Counted from the first letter of the stretch, positions 15,577 to 24,531 are shown. The stretch is 64,000 nucleotides of DNA from Diplocloster hominis (GCF_032380655.1 NZ_JAWDIY010000007.1:143043-207042), one strand, 5' to 3'. Notes: generated from the letters alone by a model not told the origin. Translations and numbers: made by a program.

Positions 15577-16293
15577 TCACCTCGTTTTGATCTTTCCATA
15601 TTCCAAAATGATCTTGTCGATCACACGGGACGCTTCGTTTTTAGTCAGGCTTTCTATCTGCAGACTTGTATCTATTTTATGATATTTTATCAAATCAATC
15701 AAGTATCGTTTTTGTGAATTTGTAATCGGTCCCTGTTTTTTAATCTGATAGACCAGAGGCCGGGGCCGGAACACCTCGGAATGCTCCGGATAAAACTGCT
15801 CCAGCAGTTTACCATAGAGACAGCTGCTGGCCTTCGCGTCCTCATATGCGCGGTGTCTCTTCTCCTGTGTTATATGATAGTAATCGCACAAATATTCCAG
15901 GCTTCTGCTTTCCAGATCAGGAAGCAGCTTTCTGGCTATCTTCAGTGTATCCACTCCCTGCTTGTCAAACACCATATCGCAGTTCACCGCGGTGCGCTTG
16001 ATAAAGCTGTAATCGAAAATAATATTATGTCCCAGCAGATCCAGGTCCCCGCAGAAATCGATCAGTTCCCGTACCGCCTCTGCAGGCGGCGCTGCGTCCG
16101 CCGTCATCGTATCATCGATTCCGGTCAGTTCAAAGATCTTCTCAGGTATCGGAACTCCGGGATTAACAAACGTCTGATATGTATCGGTAATTCTTCCGCC
16201 GACCACCTTCACCGCTCCGATCTCCAGGATGCGGTCCCTCGACGGATTTAAGCCCGTTGTCTCCAGATCCAGGGCCACGTAATCCATTTTCAT
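15577..16293 (-). CDS. DEDDh 3'-5' exonuclease (DnaQ/PolC-like)
   Basis: The 238-residue protein has the exonuclease core of DNA polymerase III epsilon: Exo I DLETTGL (D and E ligands) at about 7-13, Exo II GHNIIFDYSFI, and Exo III HRAYEDAKAS with the H and D of the DEDDh group. Phrases RILEIGAVKV and FVNPGVPIPEKIFELTGI are typical of PolC-type proofreading domains. A C-terminal extension of about 70 residues follows. It may trim DNA in repair or act as free-standing proofreader. Start ATG 16293 follows GGAGGATAAA; the longer frame overlaps nth. Confidence 0.88.
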   Translation of the reverse strand: MKMDYVALDLETTGLNPSRDRILEIGAVKVVGGRITDTYQTFVNPGVPIPEKIFELTGIDDTMTADAAPPAEAVRELIDFCGDLDLLGHNIIFDYSFIKRTAVNCDMVFDKQGVDTLKIARKLLPDLESRSLEYLCDYYHITQEKRHRAYEDAKASSCLYGKLLEQFYPEHSEVFRPRPLVYQIKKQGPITNSQKRYLIDLIKYHKIDTSLQIESLTKNEASRVIDKIILEYGKIKTR

Positions 16294-16312
16294 TTTATCC
16301 TCCGGGGCGCTC

Positions 16313-16960
16313 TTATTTTCGCCCGTTCTTCCTCTTTCCATTGTATTCCAGACAATAGTCCCTCAAAAAACACGCTTCACATTTCGGGCTTCTGGCAAAA
16401 CAGATGGCCCTGCCGAATGTGATAATCTGTATATTATATAAAATCCAGTGGTCTTTTGGCAAGACTTTCATCAAATCATATTCGATTTTTTCCGGATCTT
16501 CTTCCTTTGTCAGCCCCAGCTTCCGGGAAATCCGCTTTACATGGGTATCCACAACGATGCTGGGCTCATGATAAATGTTCCCTCTTATCACATTGGCGGT
16601 CTTACGTCCCACCCCGGCCAGGGAAGTCAGATCTTCTATAGACTCCGGTACCTCCCCGCCGAACTCCTGCACCAGCCTTCTGGCACAGGCGATAATATTT
16701 CTGGCCTTATTGTGATAAAATCCTGTAGGCTTAATATCCTGCTCCAGCTCTTCCAGGTCCGCGTACGCGAATTTTTCCAGGGAATCGTATTTCCGGAACA
16801 GATCTTTCGTCACGATATTCACCCTGGCATCTGTGCACTGCGCGCTCAGCATCGTGGCGATCAGCAGCTGCCAGGGCGTCTCATGGTTCAGATAACACTT
16901 ATATTCCGTAGTATATGTCTCATCCAGTAAATCCAGGATCGCTTTTGTTCTCTTAGTCAT
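16313..16960 (-). CDS. nth: Endonuclease III
   Basis: Nth is a bifunctional DNA glycosylase/AP lyase that removes oxidised pyrimidines in base excision repair. The 215-residue protein has the helix-hairpin-helix LAGVGRKTANVI with the catalytic lysine, the catalytic aspartate in VVDTHVKRI, and the C-terminal [4Fe-4S] ligands C-x6-C-x2-C-x5-C (CFARSPKCEACFLRDYC). It overlaps the end of the radical SAM gene by 8 bases and is followed after 19 bases by the exonuclease gene, making a repair-themed operon. Confidence 0.95.
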   Translation of the reverse strand: MTKRTKAILDLLDETYTTEYKCYLNHETPWQLLIATMLSAQCTDARVNIVTKDLFRKYDSLEKFAYADLEELEQDIKPTGFYHNKARNIIACARRLVQEFGGEVPESIEDLTSLAGVGRKTANVIRGNIYHEPSIVVDTHVKRISRKLGLTKEEDPEKIEYDLMKVLPKDHWILYNIQIITFGRAICFARSPKCEACFLRDYCLEYNGKRKNGRK

Positions 16961-18704
16961 ACTCTCTTCCATCCATATCCTCTACCTCCAAAACCAGAGC
17001 TTCGTTCGTCAGGGGATTCTTATGTTTATAGTCAAAAAGCAGCACTGTCAGCCCATTTTTCTTTTTTCCGGCCCCGTTCACTGGATAACGGAAGTACTCC
17101 AGATGAGTCATCCTGGCCATTTGTGCGGCATCATATCCCTCATAATCCCGCAGATAAGAACGCCTCTTCTCCTCCCGCCGGTAAAAATTACGGCTCTCCT
17201 GCTTCCATTGCTCCTGTGAGGGCGCCCATTTTGGACGGCTCTTTACATTTTCACGCAGATACAGGTCATATAATAAAAGTTCCCGGTACAAAGGCTCCCG
17301 CTCCGGATCCACGTTTACGGAAAACGCAAGCAGGATGTCATACTTCTGCAGCCTGGACTGGCTGACCCGGTCATACCCCTGTTCTTCATAATAATCTGCC
17401 AGGCCCTCATACAGGGCAAAAGGATGCTCAAAAACCGTAACCAATTCCTCCAGCACATGACGGAACTGCCCGCTGTTATAATAAGTCTCCAGCACCCGTT
17501 CCACAGCCTTCAGTCTCAAAACCTCTCCATAGGACAACCATCTGGTACTTAGCACCTCATATACGGGCTTCTTCTGATAGACCAGCCCATATTCCGCGGC
17601 CTTCTCGTGCATCCTCGAACCCTTCAGCACCTTCAGGAATCCCAGCTGCAGCTGTTCCGGCCGCAGTCCATACACATCGTTAAAGGAGCGGATAAAGCTC
17701 TCCATCCCTTCAAACGGCAGTCCCGCGATCAGATCCAGATGCTGATGAATGTTCCCCGCCTGTTTTATTCTGCGCACCCGGTCCGACACCTTTTGAAAAT
17801 CCATACTTCTGCGGATCTCCCGCAGGGTATCCGGATTCGTGGACTGCACACCGATCTCCAGCTGGATCAATCCCGGCCTCAGCGTCTTAAGAAGCCCCAT
17901 TTCCTCTTCTGTCAGAATATCCGCCGCGATCTCAAAATGGAAATTCGTCTTTCCCCGGTCATGCTCCGCCAAAAAGCTCCAGACCGCCATAGCAAAATCC
18001 GGTCTGCAGTTAAACGTCCGGTCCACAAACTTCACCTGCGGCACCTCATACCCGATCAATACCAGCAGCTCCTTCTTCACAAGATCCAGATCCCGAAACC
18101 GCAGCCGCTTATCCACCGAAGAGAGGCAATAACTGCAGGAAAACGGGCATCCGCGGCTGGCTTCATAATAGATGATCCGGTTCCGGAACCCGTTCCTATC
18201 GGTGTAAATAAACGGAATACGGTTCATATCCATAGGTTCTCCGGGCGGGTTCACCTGAATCTGCCGGTCCTTCCCGCGCCACACGATCCCCTTCAGCTCC
18301 TCAAGCTTACTGTTTCCTTCTATATAATGCCGGGCCAGCCCCCGAAAGATCTCCTCTCCCTCGCCGACCATGATCCCGGTAACTTCCGGCATCCGTTTAA
18401 GCTCCTGCACCGGATCAAAGGACACCTCCGGCCCGCCAAGCCACACCGGCACCTCCGGCATCACCTGTTTGAGATCCGCCACCAGATCCCTGATCAGATC
18501 CATATTCCAGATATAACAGGAAAACGCCAGCACATCCGGGCAGGCCCCATAAAGCCCGGCCAGAATATCCTCCCTGTAATGATTAATCGTATATTCCCGT
18601 ATCTCTATAAATTCCTCATATTCCTTCGCATAAGCCTTCAGGCTATACACCGCCAGATTTGAATGGATATACTTCGCATTCACGGCCGCCAGCACTATCT
18701 TCAT
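16953..18704 (-). CDS. B12-binding domain radical SAM protein
   Basis: A 583-residue protein with an N-terminal Rossmann-like cobalamin-binding domain (about 1-130), a radical SAM core with the cluster motif CxxxCxxC at about 186-193 (CPFSCSYC), FHFEIAADILTEE and LIQLEIGVQS in the barrel, and a C-terminal DUF4080-type region. Family members are widespread in Clostridia and their substrates are unknown; they may methylate or rearrange using cobalamin and SAM. ATG 18704 has AAGG about 12 bases upstream; a TTG four codons earlier is also possible. It heads the operon with nth and the exonuclease. Confidence 0.88.
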   Translation of the reverse strand: MKIVLAAVNAKYIHSNLAVYSLKAYAKEYEEFIEIREYTINHYREDILAGLYGACPDVLAFSCYIWNMDLIRDLVADLKQVMPEVPVWLGGPEVSFDPVQELKRMPEVTGIMVGEGEEIFRGLARHYIEGNSKLEELKGIVWRGKDRQIQVNPPGEPMDMNRIPFIYTDRNGFRNRIIYYEASRGCPFSCSYCLSSVDKRLRFRDLDLVKKELLVLIGYEVPQVKFVDRTFNCRPDFAMAVWSFLAEHDRGKTNFHFEIAADILTEEEMGLLKTLRPGLIQLEIGVQSTNPDTLREIRRSMDFQKVSDRVRRIKQAGNIHQHLDLIAGLPFEGMESFIRSFNDVYGLRPEQLQLGFLKVLKGSRMHEKAAEYGLVYQKKPVYEVLSTRWLSYGEVLRLKAVERVLETYYNSGQFRHVLEELVTVFEHPFALYEGLADYYEEQGYDRVSQSRLQKYDILLAFSVNVDPEREPLYRELLLYDLYLRENVKSRPKWAPSQEQWKQESRNFYRREEKRRSYLRDYEGYDAAQMARMTHLEYFRYPVNGAGKKKNGLTVLLFDYKHKNPLTNEALVLEVEDMDGREYD

Positions 18705-18813
18705 CTTTTTATTCAACCTTCATTACCCCTTATTATCACCTTAGTATATCCCATTCCCTTCTGATCCGCAATGGATATTTCCGGTAGAGCTGGGGGGGAT
18801 TGGGCTAAGGGCC

Positions 18814-19096
18814 GGGATGAGAGGGAACGGGCGTACCCGGGCGGCACCAGGCGGCAATTCTCGTGGGGCCAAATCACTTCGGCCGGGCCTAAGAACGGCT
18901 AACTCCGAGGGCGGGAGAACCTCTTATTGGCAGGGCCCGGAACAAACTCGCCACAATACGGCTCGGACAGTGTTCCGGGCCCTGCGAGGTTCTCCCGCCC
19001 TCTGCGTAAGCCGTTCTAAGGCCCGGCCTCAAGTGATTTGGCCCCACGAGAATTGCCGCCTGGTGCCGCCCGGGTACGCCCGTTCCCTCTCATCCC
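18814..19096. repeat. Giant hairpin element 1 (283 bp)
   Basis: The outer 66 bases at each end (18814-18879 and 19031-19096) are perfect reverse complements. The inner arms continue pairing with short mismatched bulges (AAGAACGGCT/AGCCGTTCT, GGGCGGGAGAACCTC/GAGGTTCTCCCGCCC, AGGGCCCGGAACA/TGTTCCGGGCCCT) around a loop of about 25 bases. The region is much more GC-rich than its surroundings. Flanks show no convincing target duplication. Confidence 0.9.
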
Positions 19097-19257
19097 TGCT
19101 TAACTAATGGCCTTTACCAGGTTCCGTTAGGGTTAGGAAGTGTCATACATGGTGAATGGCTGCTGCCTGTTCTGTTAAAATGAGAAGATTGGGAGATCGT
19201 ATTTTATAAAATTTATAAGCCCTTGAATCCTGCGAACTGATTATTAAATATTACCGT

Positions 19258-19307
19258 GCTGTCCGGACCAGCTGTTCCGGATAGCGGGTCAGCAGCTGGG
19301 CTTCTTT
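19258..19307. repeat. 50-bp copy of a HypE-like gene segment
   Basis: Identical to 13163-13212 within the HypE-like gene. It lies between the two giant palindromes in non-coding DNA and is not extended into a larger gene copy on either side. Confidence 0.85.
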
Positions 19308-19465
19308 ATAAATACAAGTTATAGATGCTGGGAGTCGCAGTGACTGTGATAGCAGCGCGGATAGAAACCGTTTGATTCCCTCTCATTTCATCGTTCAGGC
19401 AGCTATCGCTCTGAAGATGACACGCATAGTATCCTGGAACATGGAACATGGCTTATAGTACAGCA

Positions 19466-19746
19466 GGGCTGAGCGGGGAGGGGCGTGTCTTTGGGTGCCG
19501 GGCGGCAAATCCCGCGGGGCCAAATCACTTGAGGCCGGGCCTTAGAACGGCTTACGCAGAAGGTGGGAGAACCTCGCAGGGCCTGGAACACTGTCCGAGC
19601 CGTCCTTTGGCGAGTTTGTTCCAGGCCCTGCCAATAAGAGGTTCTCCCGCCTTCGGAGTTAGCCGTTCTTAGGTCCGGCCGAAGTGATTTGGCCCTGCGG
19701 GATTTGCCGACCGGCACCCAAAGACACGCCCCTTCCCGCTCAGCCC
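19466..19746. repeat. Giant hairpin element 2 (281 bp)
   Basis: Ends 19466-19530 and 19682-19746 are reverse complements with only about three wobble or mismatch positions. The outer arm sequence differs from element 1 (except the inner GGGGCCAAATCACTT) yet still pairs. The inner core is the core of element 1 in inverted orientation. Similar overall length to element 1. Confidence 0.9.
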
Positions 19747-19822
19747 GGCCCCACCTCAAACATCCCACCCCCCATAAACAGTAAATCGGCAGCCCAAAAT
19801 ACCATAAATTTGAAAAAATGTC

Positions 19823-19851
19823 TTGCACTTTAAAAAAAGCTATGGTATAGT
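19823..19851 (+). promoter_or_regulatory. Promoter of the tRNA operon
   Basis: TTGCAC (19823-19828) and TATAGT (19846-19851) are separated by 17 bases, about 30 bases before the first tRNA. A strong sigma-A type match. Confidence 0.8.
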
Positions 19852-19881
19852 ATGTAACTGTCAGGACGCTGGTTCTGGTAT

Positions 19882-19963
19882 GGATGGATTCCCGAGTGGC
19901 CAAAGGGGGCAGACTGTAAATCTGTTGGCAACGCCTTCGAAGGTTCGAATCCTTCTCCATCCA
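19882..19963 (+). tRNA. tRNA-Tyr (GTA)
   Basis: The acceptor stem GGATGGA/TCCATCC, a long variable arm typical of class II tRNAs, the anticodon loop CTGTAAA with GTA, and the T-loop GGTTCGAATCC are all present. CCA is not encoded. First gene of the cluster. Confidence 0.95.
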
Positions 19964-19971
19964 CTGGTTTT

Positions 19972-20044
<73 letters not shown>

Positions 20045-20070
20045 TTGTGTTTTACGTTTTTTGGAATGAT

Positions 20071-20141
20071 GCAGGTGTAGTTCAATGGTAGAACACTAGC
20101 CTTCCAAGCTAGATACGTGGGTTCGATTCCCATCACCTGCT
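20071..20141 (+). tRNA. tRNA-Gly (TCC)
   Basis: The acceptor stem is GCAGGTG/CACCTGC; the anticodon stem CTAGC/GCTAG encloses CTTCCAA, giving TCC. The T-loop GGTTCGATTCC is canonical. Confidence 0.95.
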
Positions 20142-20172
20142 TTTGAAAGCTTCCTATTTGTATGTAGTATTT

Positions 20173-20244
20173 GCGCGAGTGGCTCAGTGGTGGAGTATCG
20201 CCTTGCCAAGGCGAGGGTCGCGGGTTCGAATCCCGTCTCGCGCT
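20173..20244 (+). tRNA. tRNA-Gly (GCC)
   Basis: The acceptor stem is GCGCGAG/CTCGCGC; the anticodon stem TCGCC/GGCGA encloses TTGCCAA, giving GCC. Together with the preceding tRNA it reads all glycine codons except those needing CCC specifically. Confidence 0.95.
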
Positions 20245-20253
20245 TTTTTAATT

Positions 20254-20293
20254 GCTGAAATCGCCTTGTTTCTTGAGGGATTTCGGCTTTTTT
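20254..20293 (+). terminator. Terminator of the tRNA operon
   Basis: GCTGAAATC pairs with GATTTCGGC over a loop of about 14 bases, followed by a run of six T residues. Confidence 0.8.
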
Positions 20294-20346
20294 GTTCTCA
20301 TTGTTGACAACATTACAACATTATATAGATTTTTAAAATATATCGC

Positions 20347-20375
20347 TTGTTTATACAACAAAAAAGTTGTATAAT
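20347..20375 (+). promoter_or_regulatory. Toxin-antitoxin promoter with embedded palindromic operator
   Basis: TTGTTT (20347-20352) and TATAAT (20370-20375) are 17 bases apart. A perfect inverted repeat TATACAAC-N6-GTTGTATA (20352-20373) covers the spacer and -10, placed as an autorepression site for the HTH antitoxin would be. Confidence 0.85.
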
Positions 20376-20413
20376 ATATTTGGATAATGAAATACTATAT
20401 TAAGAGGAATTAT

Positions 20414-20753
20414 ATGAAAATACACAGTTACCTATCAGCTGGTGGAAAAGATTTAATAATGGAATATATTATGAATCTTACTGAAGATGAAAAAGTAGAT
20501 GGACTATCAGTTCTTGAAGATATGGAGAATGGAAAAACTGATTGTTTAGTAATGAAAAGATGGGATGGGAAAATATGGGAAGTATACTTTAGAAAACATA
20601 ATCGTATCTTCTATGTTACTGTCGATGGAATAGGATATCTACTTATTACATGCTTGCAGAAAACAAAAGAATAAAACAGAAAAGAAAGATAAAAGCATTA
20701 TATTAAAAAGAGCGAAAGAGTTGGGTAAGCTCCTGAAAAAAACTTTTATATAA
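20414..20753 (+). pseudogene. HigB/RelE-type toxin, frameshifted near the 3' end
   Basis: ATG 20414 follows AAGAGGAAT. The visible frame (to stop 20672-20674, 86 residues) shows phage Gp49/HigB-like features such as VLEDMENGKTDCLVMKRWDGKIWEVYFRKHNRIFYV. If one base near 20669 in an A-rich run is skipped, the frame continues as NKTEKKDKSIILKRAKELGKLLKK to TAA at 20751-20753, which restores the typical HigB tail and ends beside the antitoxin ribosome binding site. So the toxin has most likely lost its last helix through a one-base insertion. Such toxins cleave ribosome-bound mRNA; activity here is doubtful. Confidence 0.7.
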
Positions 20754-20768
20754 TAGGAGGTGTGTACT

Positions 20769-21065
20769 ATGCCCTTTGCAGAAATAAATATAAAGGATAC
20801 AATAGTTAAAGAAGAGCAGCGTAATCCGGAATTTGCTAAAAAATGGAATGAAAGCAGAACCGAATACAAATTGCTCGCTGAATTAGTCCGGATACGGAAA
20901 GAACAAAATATGACCCAAAAGGAATTGGCAAAAATTACCGGAAACAAACAACAAGTGATATCAAGAATTGAAAAACGAGAGAATAGCCCCACGTTGAAAA
21001 CATTCTGCGGATTATTAAATACTCTTGGATATGAGTTACAAATTGTGAAACGTAAAAAAGTTTAA
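20769..21065 (+). CDS. HigA-like XRE-family antitoxin
   Basis: A 98-residue protein with an N-terminal toxin-facing region and a C-terminal helix-turn-helix (about 42-92: LVRIRKEQNMTQKELAKITGNKQQVISRIEKRENSPTLKTFCGLLNTLGYEL), the XRE fold of HigA antitoxins. ATG 20769 follows AGGAGGTG; the GTG at 20760 is within that site. It lies directly after the toxin frame, the HigBA gene order (toxin first). It is expected to bind the palindrome at 20352-20373 and repress the operon. It appears intact although the toxin is broken. Confidence 0.88.
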   Translation: MPFAEINIKDTIVKEEQRNPEFAKKWNESRTEYKLLAELVRIRKEQNMTQKELAKITGNKQQVISRIEKRENSPTLKTFCGLLNTLGYELQIVKRKKV

Positions 21066-21079
21066 GTGCTGTAGTTGCT

Positions 21080-21118
21080 TAGAGGTTGATAGAAAAACAG
21101 TTCTACCAACCTCTATTT
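21080..21118 (+). terminator. Terminator after the antitoxin
   Basis: AGAGGTTG pairs with CAACCTCT over an 18-base loop, followed by ATTTATAA. A weaker second hairpin (AAGGACC/GGTCCTT, 21184-21218) lies beyond it, between the convergent antitoxin and kinase genes. Confidence 0.65.
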
Positions 21119-21258
21119 ATAAGGTGTTAGTTTTTATGTTGCAGACAGCCTGCGGCACAGAGGATAATGAGCGTTAAATGGTTAAGGACCTGATGGAATT
21201 GATATCCACCGGGTCCTTATTTCATCTTTATCTGTATTTTTTAGTATCAGCTGCCGGC

Positions 21259-24200
21259 CTATAGGAGGCTTTCCAGTTCCTGGTATAACTGGTTGATGTC
21301 GATTGGCTTTACCAGGTAGCTGTTGATGCCCGCTTCCTGGGCTTTGCTTCTGTCATCATCGAATGCGTTGGCCGTCATAGCTATGATCGGAATCGTGAGG
21401 GCGTCGGGACGCTCCATCTGCCTGATCATCCGGGAGGCTTCCAGTCCGTCCATAACAGGCATTCGGATGTCCATCAGGATGGCCATGTATTCTCCCTGGG
21501 CGGCATGCCGGAACGCTTCTACAGCGAGGACCCCGTTGACAGCTGTGTCTACTTTGATGTCCTTTAGTTCCAGTAAGGATTTGGCAATATCCAGGTTCAG
21601 CTCATTGTCTTCCACCAATAGAACTTTTTTTCCCTCCAGATGGAACTGCTGCTCTTCCCTCCTTTTTTCATGAGGGGTCACCCGCAGATTCAAAAAGGTA
21701 TCACATATCGTGGACTCAAACAGGGGTTTGGATATAAAGCAGCTGGCTCCGGCGGCCCTGGCCTCGTCCTCTATACTATTCCAGTCGTAGGCGGAGATAA
21801 TAATGATCATGGTGTCCGGACCCACCAGTTTGCGGATTTCTCTGGTGGTCTCTATTCCGTCCATTCCCGGCATCATCCAGTCGATCATGGCAATATCATA
21901 GACTTTGCCGTCTGTCAGGGAACGGCTGACCTCTTCCACCGCTTTTTTCCCGCTGTCTACCCATTTCGACGCCGCTCCGATGTCTTCCAGGATCAGGGCG
22001 GTCTGCTCGCCGATCATGGGGTCGTCATCCACGACCAGTATCTGTATTCCCTTTAAAAGTTCTCTGGTCTTTCTATCCGCTTCCGCATGCTCATCATCTT
22101 CCGTGAGCTCAAAGGGCAGTTCCAACCGGAAAGTGGTTCCCGCGCCCTTTTCACTTTCCACACTGATACTTCCGCCCATCAGCTGGGTCAGATTGTATAC
22201 GATGGATAAGCCAAGGCCGCTCCCCACATTGTTTCTGGCAAAATCTCTGGACTCTTGCTCAAAAGGCTGGTATATTTTGTGCATGAAGTCTCTGGACATA
22301 CCGATTCCTGTATCTCTCACAATGAACTTCAGGTAAGCAAAACCATTGGTTCTTCTGTCTTCTTCAATGGAGATCATTATCTTACCGCCGGCTGGTGTGA
22401 ATTTTATGGAATTTGAGAGTAAATTCACCAGGATCTGATTCAGGCGCAGCGCATCTCCGATATAATACCGTTCCAGCGGCTCCTGGTGGTACACATCGAA
22501 TATAAGGTTCTGGGCCTGAGCCTGGGGATAAATGATGGTATTGATTTCATTCATGAACTGCATAAAATCGAACTTTTCATGGGAAATGGTCATTTTTCCG
22601 CTCTCGATCTTAGACATGTCCAGGATGTCGTTGATCAGCGACAAAAGGTACCGGGAGGATGCGTCTATCTTTTCAAAACAGTCCTTTACCCGGACCGTGT
22701 TTTGTATTTTCAGCTGTCCGATCGTGCTCATCCCGATGATGGCATTCATCGGTGTCCGGATATCGTGGCTCATACGGGACAGGAAATCAGATTTTGCATT
22801 GTTCGCCGCTCTGGCCGATTCCAGCGCATCCCTTAAGAGCTGTTCCTGCTTCGCCTGTTCCGCCCGCTGTTCATCTAATACTTTTAACAGTAAAATAGCC
22901 AGCACATCATCGTTATAGGGATTATCCACATGAATCACATGCAGCGCAACCCAATGATACTCGCCGTCATCTCCCCTTTGGCGGATCTCAAGATAGCTCT
23001 CCTGATTTCCCTCCCGGAACCGTTTTATCAGCACTTCCCTGCTGAGCGCGCCGGCGAAATCCGCTTGATAGGAGGAATAGACCGTACTCTTTGTAAAGGC
23101 CATCAGATCATCAAAATTACCGCTGGGAATGGTTTGGATGATGAAATTGTCCTCTATAAAACAATCAAAGGTATTCTGTGTCAGATTCACACTCATAATA
23201 ACCGGGTAAGCGGTACATATCGCCGCCCGTAAAGAACGGTTTTCTATCAGCCGCTCTTGTTCCTGCTCCAGCTGCAGCTTCTTGTTCTCCGTAATATCCA
23301 CAAATACGGCCTGATTCACTTCCAGCCCATCCGTATTAATCACCCGGCCCACGGTCGCATTGATCCAGCATACACTTCCGTCTTTGCGCCGGCCCTCCCG
23401 GTTATAAGAGATCGTCTCCCCGTTCAGTTTGAGACCTTCCACAGCCTTCCGGGTTCTGTCCAAATCCGGTTTTTCTACCAGCTCGAAGGGGCTTTTAAAA
23501 TTCTCCCAGTATTCCTCCCTGCTGTATCCGTAGATCTCCCAGGTCATACGATTGGCATATACTGTGCGGTGGCTGGGATCCGTGGTAAACTGCAGGATTC
23601 CGCAGGGTACGGTATCATACAGCCGGGTCAGGAATTGTGCCTGACGTTTTACTTCTTCATCTGCCTTCTGGATCAGGAACTCCTGCTCCTTACGTTTGGT
23701 AATGTCGGATATAAAACTGTAGATCACCTCTTCCCCGTCAGTGTCGGTTAAGTATTTCCCCTGCTCCAGAACCCAGATCACTTCTTTATTTTTCTTCAAT
23801 ACCCGGTATTCTACCGAGTAGGTATCGTCCTTTGCGAGGCTTTCATCCACCTGCTTTTTCATGGGAGCATAGTCCTCCTCACAGATAAACCCCTCACAGC
23901 AGAAACGGCACCCCGCCAAACACTCCTCCATCGAGGAATAACCCAGCATCCGGCTCAGGCTCTCGCTGATCCATTTAATCCCATAGGTGTCATTATTGTA
24001 ACAGATCTGCATACCTCCGGGAAGCTGGTTCATCATCAGATCGATCTGCCGGTCTTTATTCACCACCATCTTCTGCAGCTCTTCGTAGGTTTCCTTCGCA
24101 GCCTGAATCGGAAACAGCTCATCATCCTTTACAGCCGAAAACGGAAGGGAATTGTGAATATGTACAGTCTGATAGGTATCTCCGGCTTTCTTAAAAATGA

Positions 24201-24531
24201 AGCTGATTCTCTGATGCACCTTCATCTTAGCCTCAAGTTCCGGCACGGTTTCCACCCAGCTCATACCTTCGCACAGATAATAGGAATCCCCCAGCGGAAC
24301 CGTCACATACTCCGCATCCCACATCCGGCATCGCAGGAGATCCCCTTTTCCATCCCGGAAACATTTTGCGACATTGTCTTTCCCTTCCGCTTTCTGGAAT
24401 TCTCCGCCGCCCAGCCATACGATTTCCGGTGCAAAAGTTGAAATCAGGAATTCCACATCACTTTCACAAAAATACTTGCGCAGCAGCTTATCGGCTAATT
24501 CTTCTACTTCCTGAATTTCCTTTGACTTCAT
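21259..24531 (-). CDS. Hybrid histidine kinase: SnoaL-like, PAS, kinase, two receivers
   Basis: A soluble kinase of about 1090 residues. It starts with a SnoaL/NTF2-like region (about 10-150), then two PAS-type sensors (about 180-290 and 300-430) and a further sensory stretch to about 570. The kinase follows: H-box SHDIRTPMNAIIGM (phospho-His), N-box NLLSNSIKF, DTGIGM and GSGLGLSI. Receiver 1 (about 830-950) has AMIDWMMPGMDG and receiver 2 (about 970-1090) AILMDIRMPVMDG. Multistep phosphorelay is expected, but no HPt or output protein is adjacent. Start ATG 24531 follows GGGAG; an ATG at 24561 would overlap the upstream gene. It lies 17 bases after the EIIC-EAL gene, suggesting one c-di-GMP-related operon. 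Confidence 0.9.
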   Translation of the reverse strand: MKSKEIQEVEELADKLLRKYFCESDVEFLISTFAPEIVWLGGGEFQKAEGKDNVAKCFRDGKGDLLRCRMWDAEYVTVPLGDSYYLCEGMSWVETVPELEAKMKVHQRISFIFKKAGDTYQTVHIHNSLPFSAVKDDELFPIQAAKETYEELQKMVVNKDRQIDLMMNQLPGGMQICYNNDTYGIKWISESLSRMLGYSSMEECLAGCRFCCEGFICEEDYAPMKKQVDESLAKDDTYSVEYRVLKKNKEVIWVLEQGKYLTDTDGEEVIYSFISDITKRKEQEFLIQKADEEVKRQAQFLTRLYDTVPCGILQFTTDPSHRTVYANRMTWEIYGYSREEYWENFKSPFELVEKPDLDRTRKAVEGLKLNGETISYNREGRRKDGSVCWINATVGRVINTDGLEVNQAVFVDITENKKLQLEQEQERLIENRSLRAAICTAYPVIMSVNLTQNTFDCFIEDNFIIQTIPSGNFDDLMAFTKSTVYSSYQADFAGALSREVLIKRFREGNQESYLEIRQRGDDGEYHWVALHVIHVDNPYNDDVLAILLLKVLDEQRAEQAKQEQLLRDALESARAANNAKSDFLSRMSHDIRTPMNAIIGMSTIGQLKIQNTVRVKDCFEKIDASSRYLLSLINDILDMSKIESGKMTISHEKFDFMQFMNEINTIIYPQAQAQNLIFDVYHQEPLERYYIGDALRLNQILVNLLSNSIKFTPAGGKIMISIEEDRRTNGFAYLKFIVRDTGIGMSRDFMHKIYQPFEQESRDFARNNVGSGLGLSIVYNLTQLMGGSISVESEKGAGTTFRLELPFELTEDDEHAEADRKTRELLKGIQILVVDDDPMIGEQTALILEDIGAASKWVDSGKKAVEEVSRSLTDGKVYDIAMIDWMMPGMDGIETTREIRKLVGPDTMIIIISAYDWNSIEDEARAAGASCFISKPLFESTICDTFLNLRVTPHEKRREEQQFHLEGKKVLLVEDNELNLDIAKSLLELKDIKVDTAVNGVLAVEAFRHAAQGEYMAILMDIRMPVMDGLEASRMIRQMERPDALTIPIIAMTANAFDDDRSKAQEAGINSYLVKPIDINQLYQELESLL

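Larger units (their letters stand above)
18705..19822. other. Gene-poor zone holding two giant palindromes
   Basis: No credible gene is present in these 1.1 kb. The open frames here are read through hairpin arms. The zone contains palindromes at 18814-19096 and 19466-19746, a 50-base duplicated gene fragment at 19258-19307, and ends with the tRNA promoter. Confidence 0.7.

Noticed and set aside
17607..18662. 351-residue plus-strand reading frame
   Set aside because: Antisense to the radical SAM gene; its composition (His, Arg, Pro, Leu rich) is typical of a shadow frame.
18817..19107. Reading frame through giant hairpin element 1
   Set aside because: It reads palindrome arms, so its content is forced by the repeat; no ribosome binding site or family match.
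19403..19960. 185-residue minus-strand frame through hairpin element 2 and tRNA-Tyr
   Set aside because: Overlaps the tRNA gene on the opposite strand and reads through the palindrome; not a gene.
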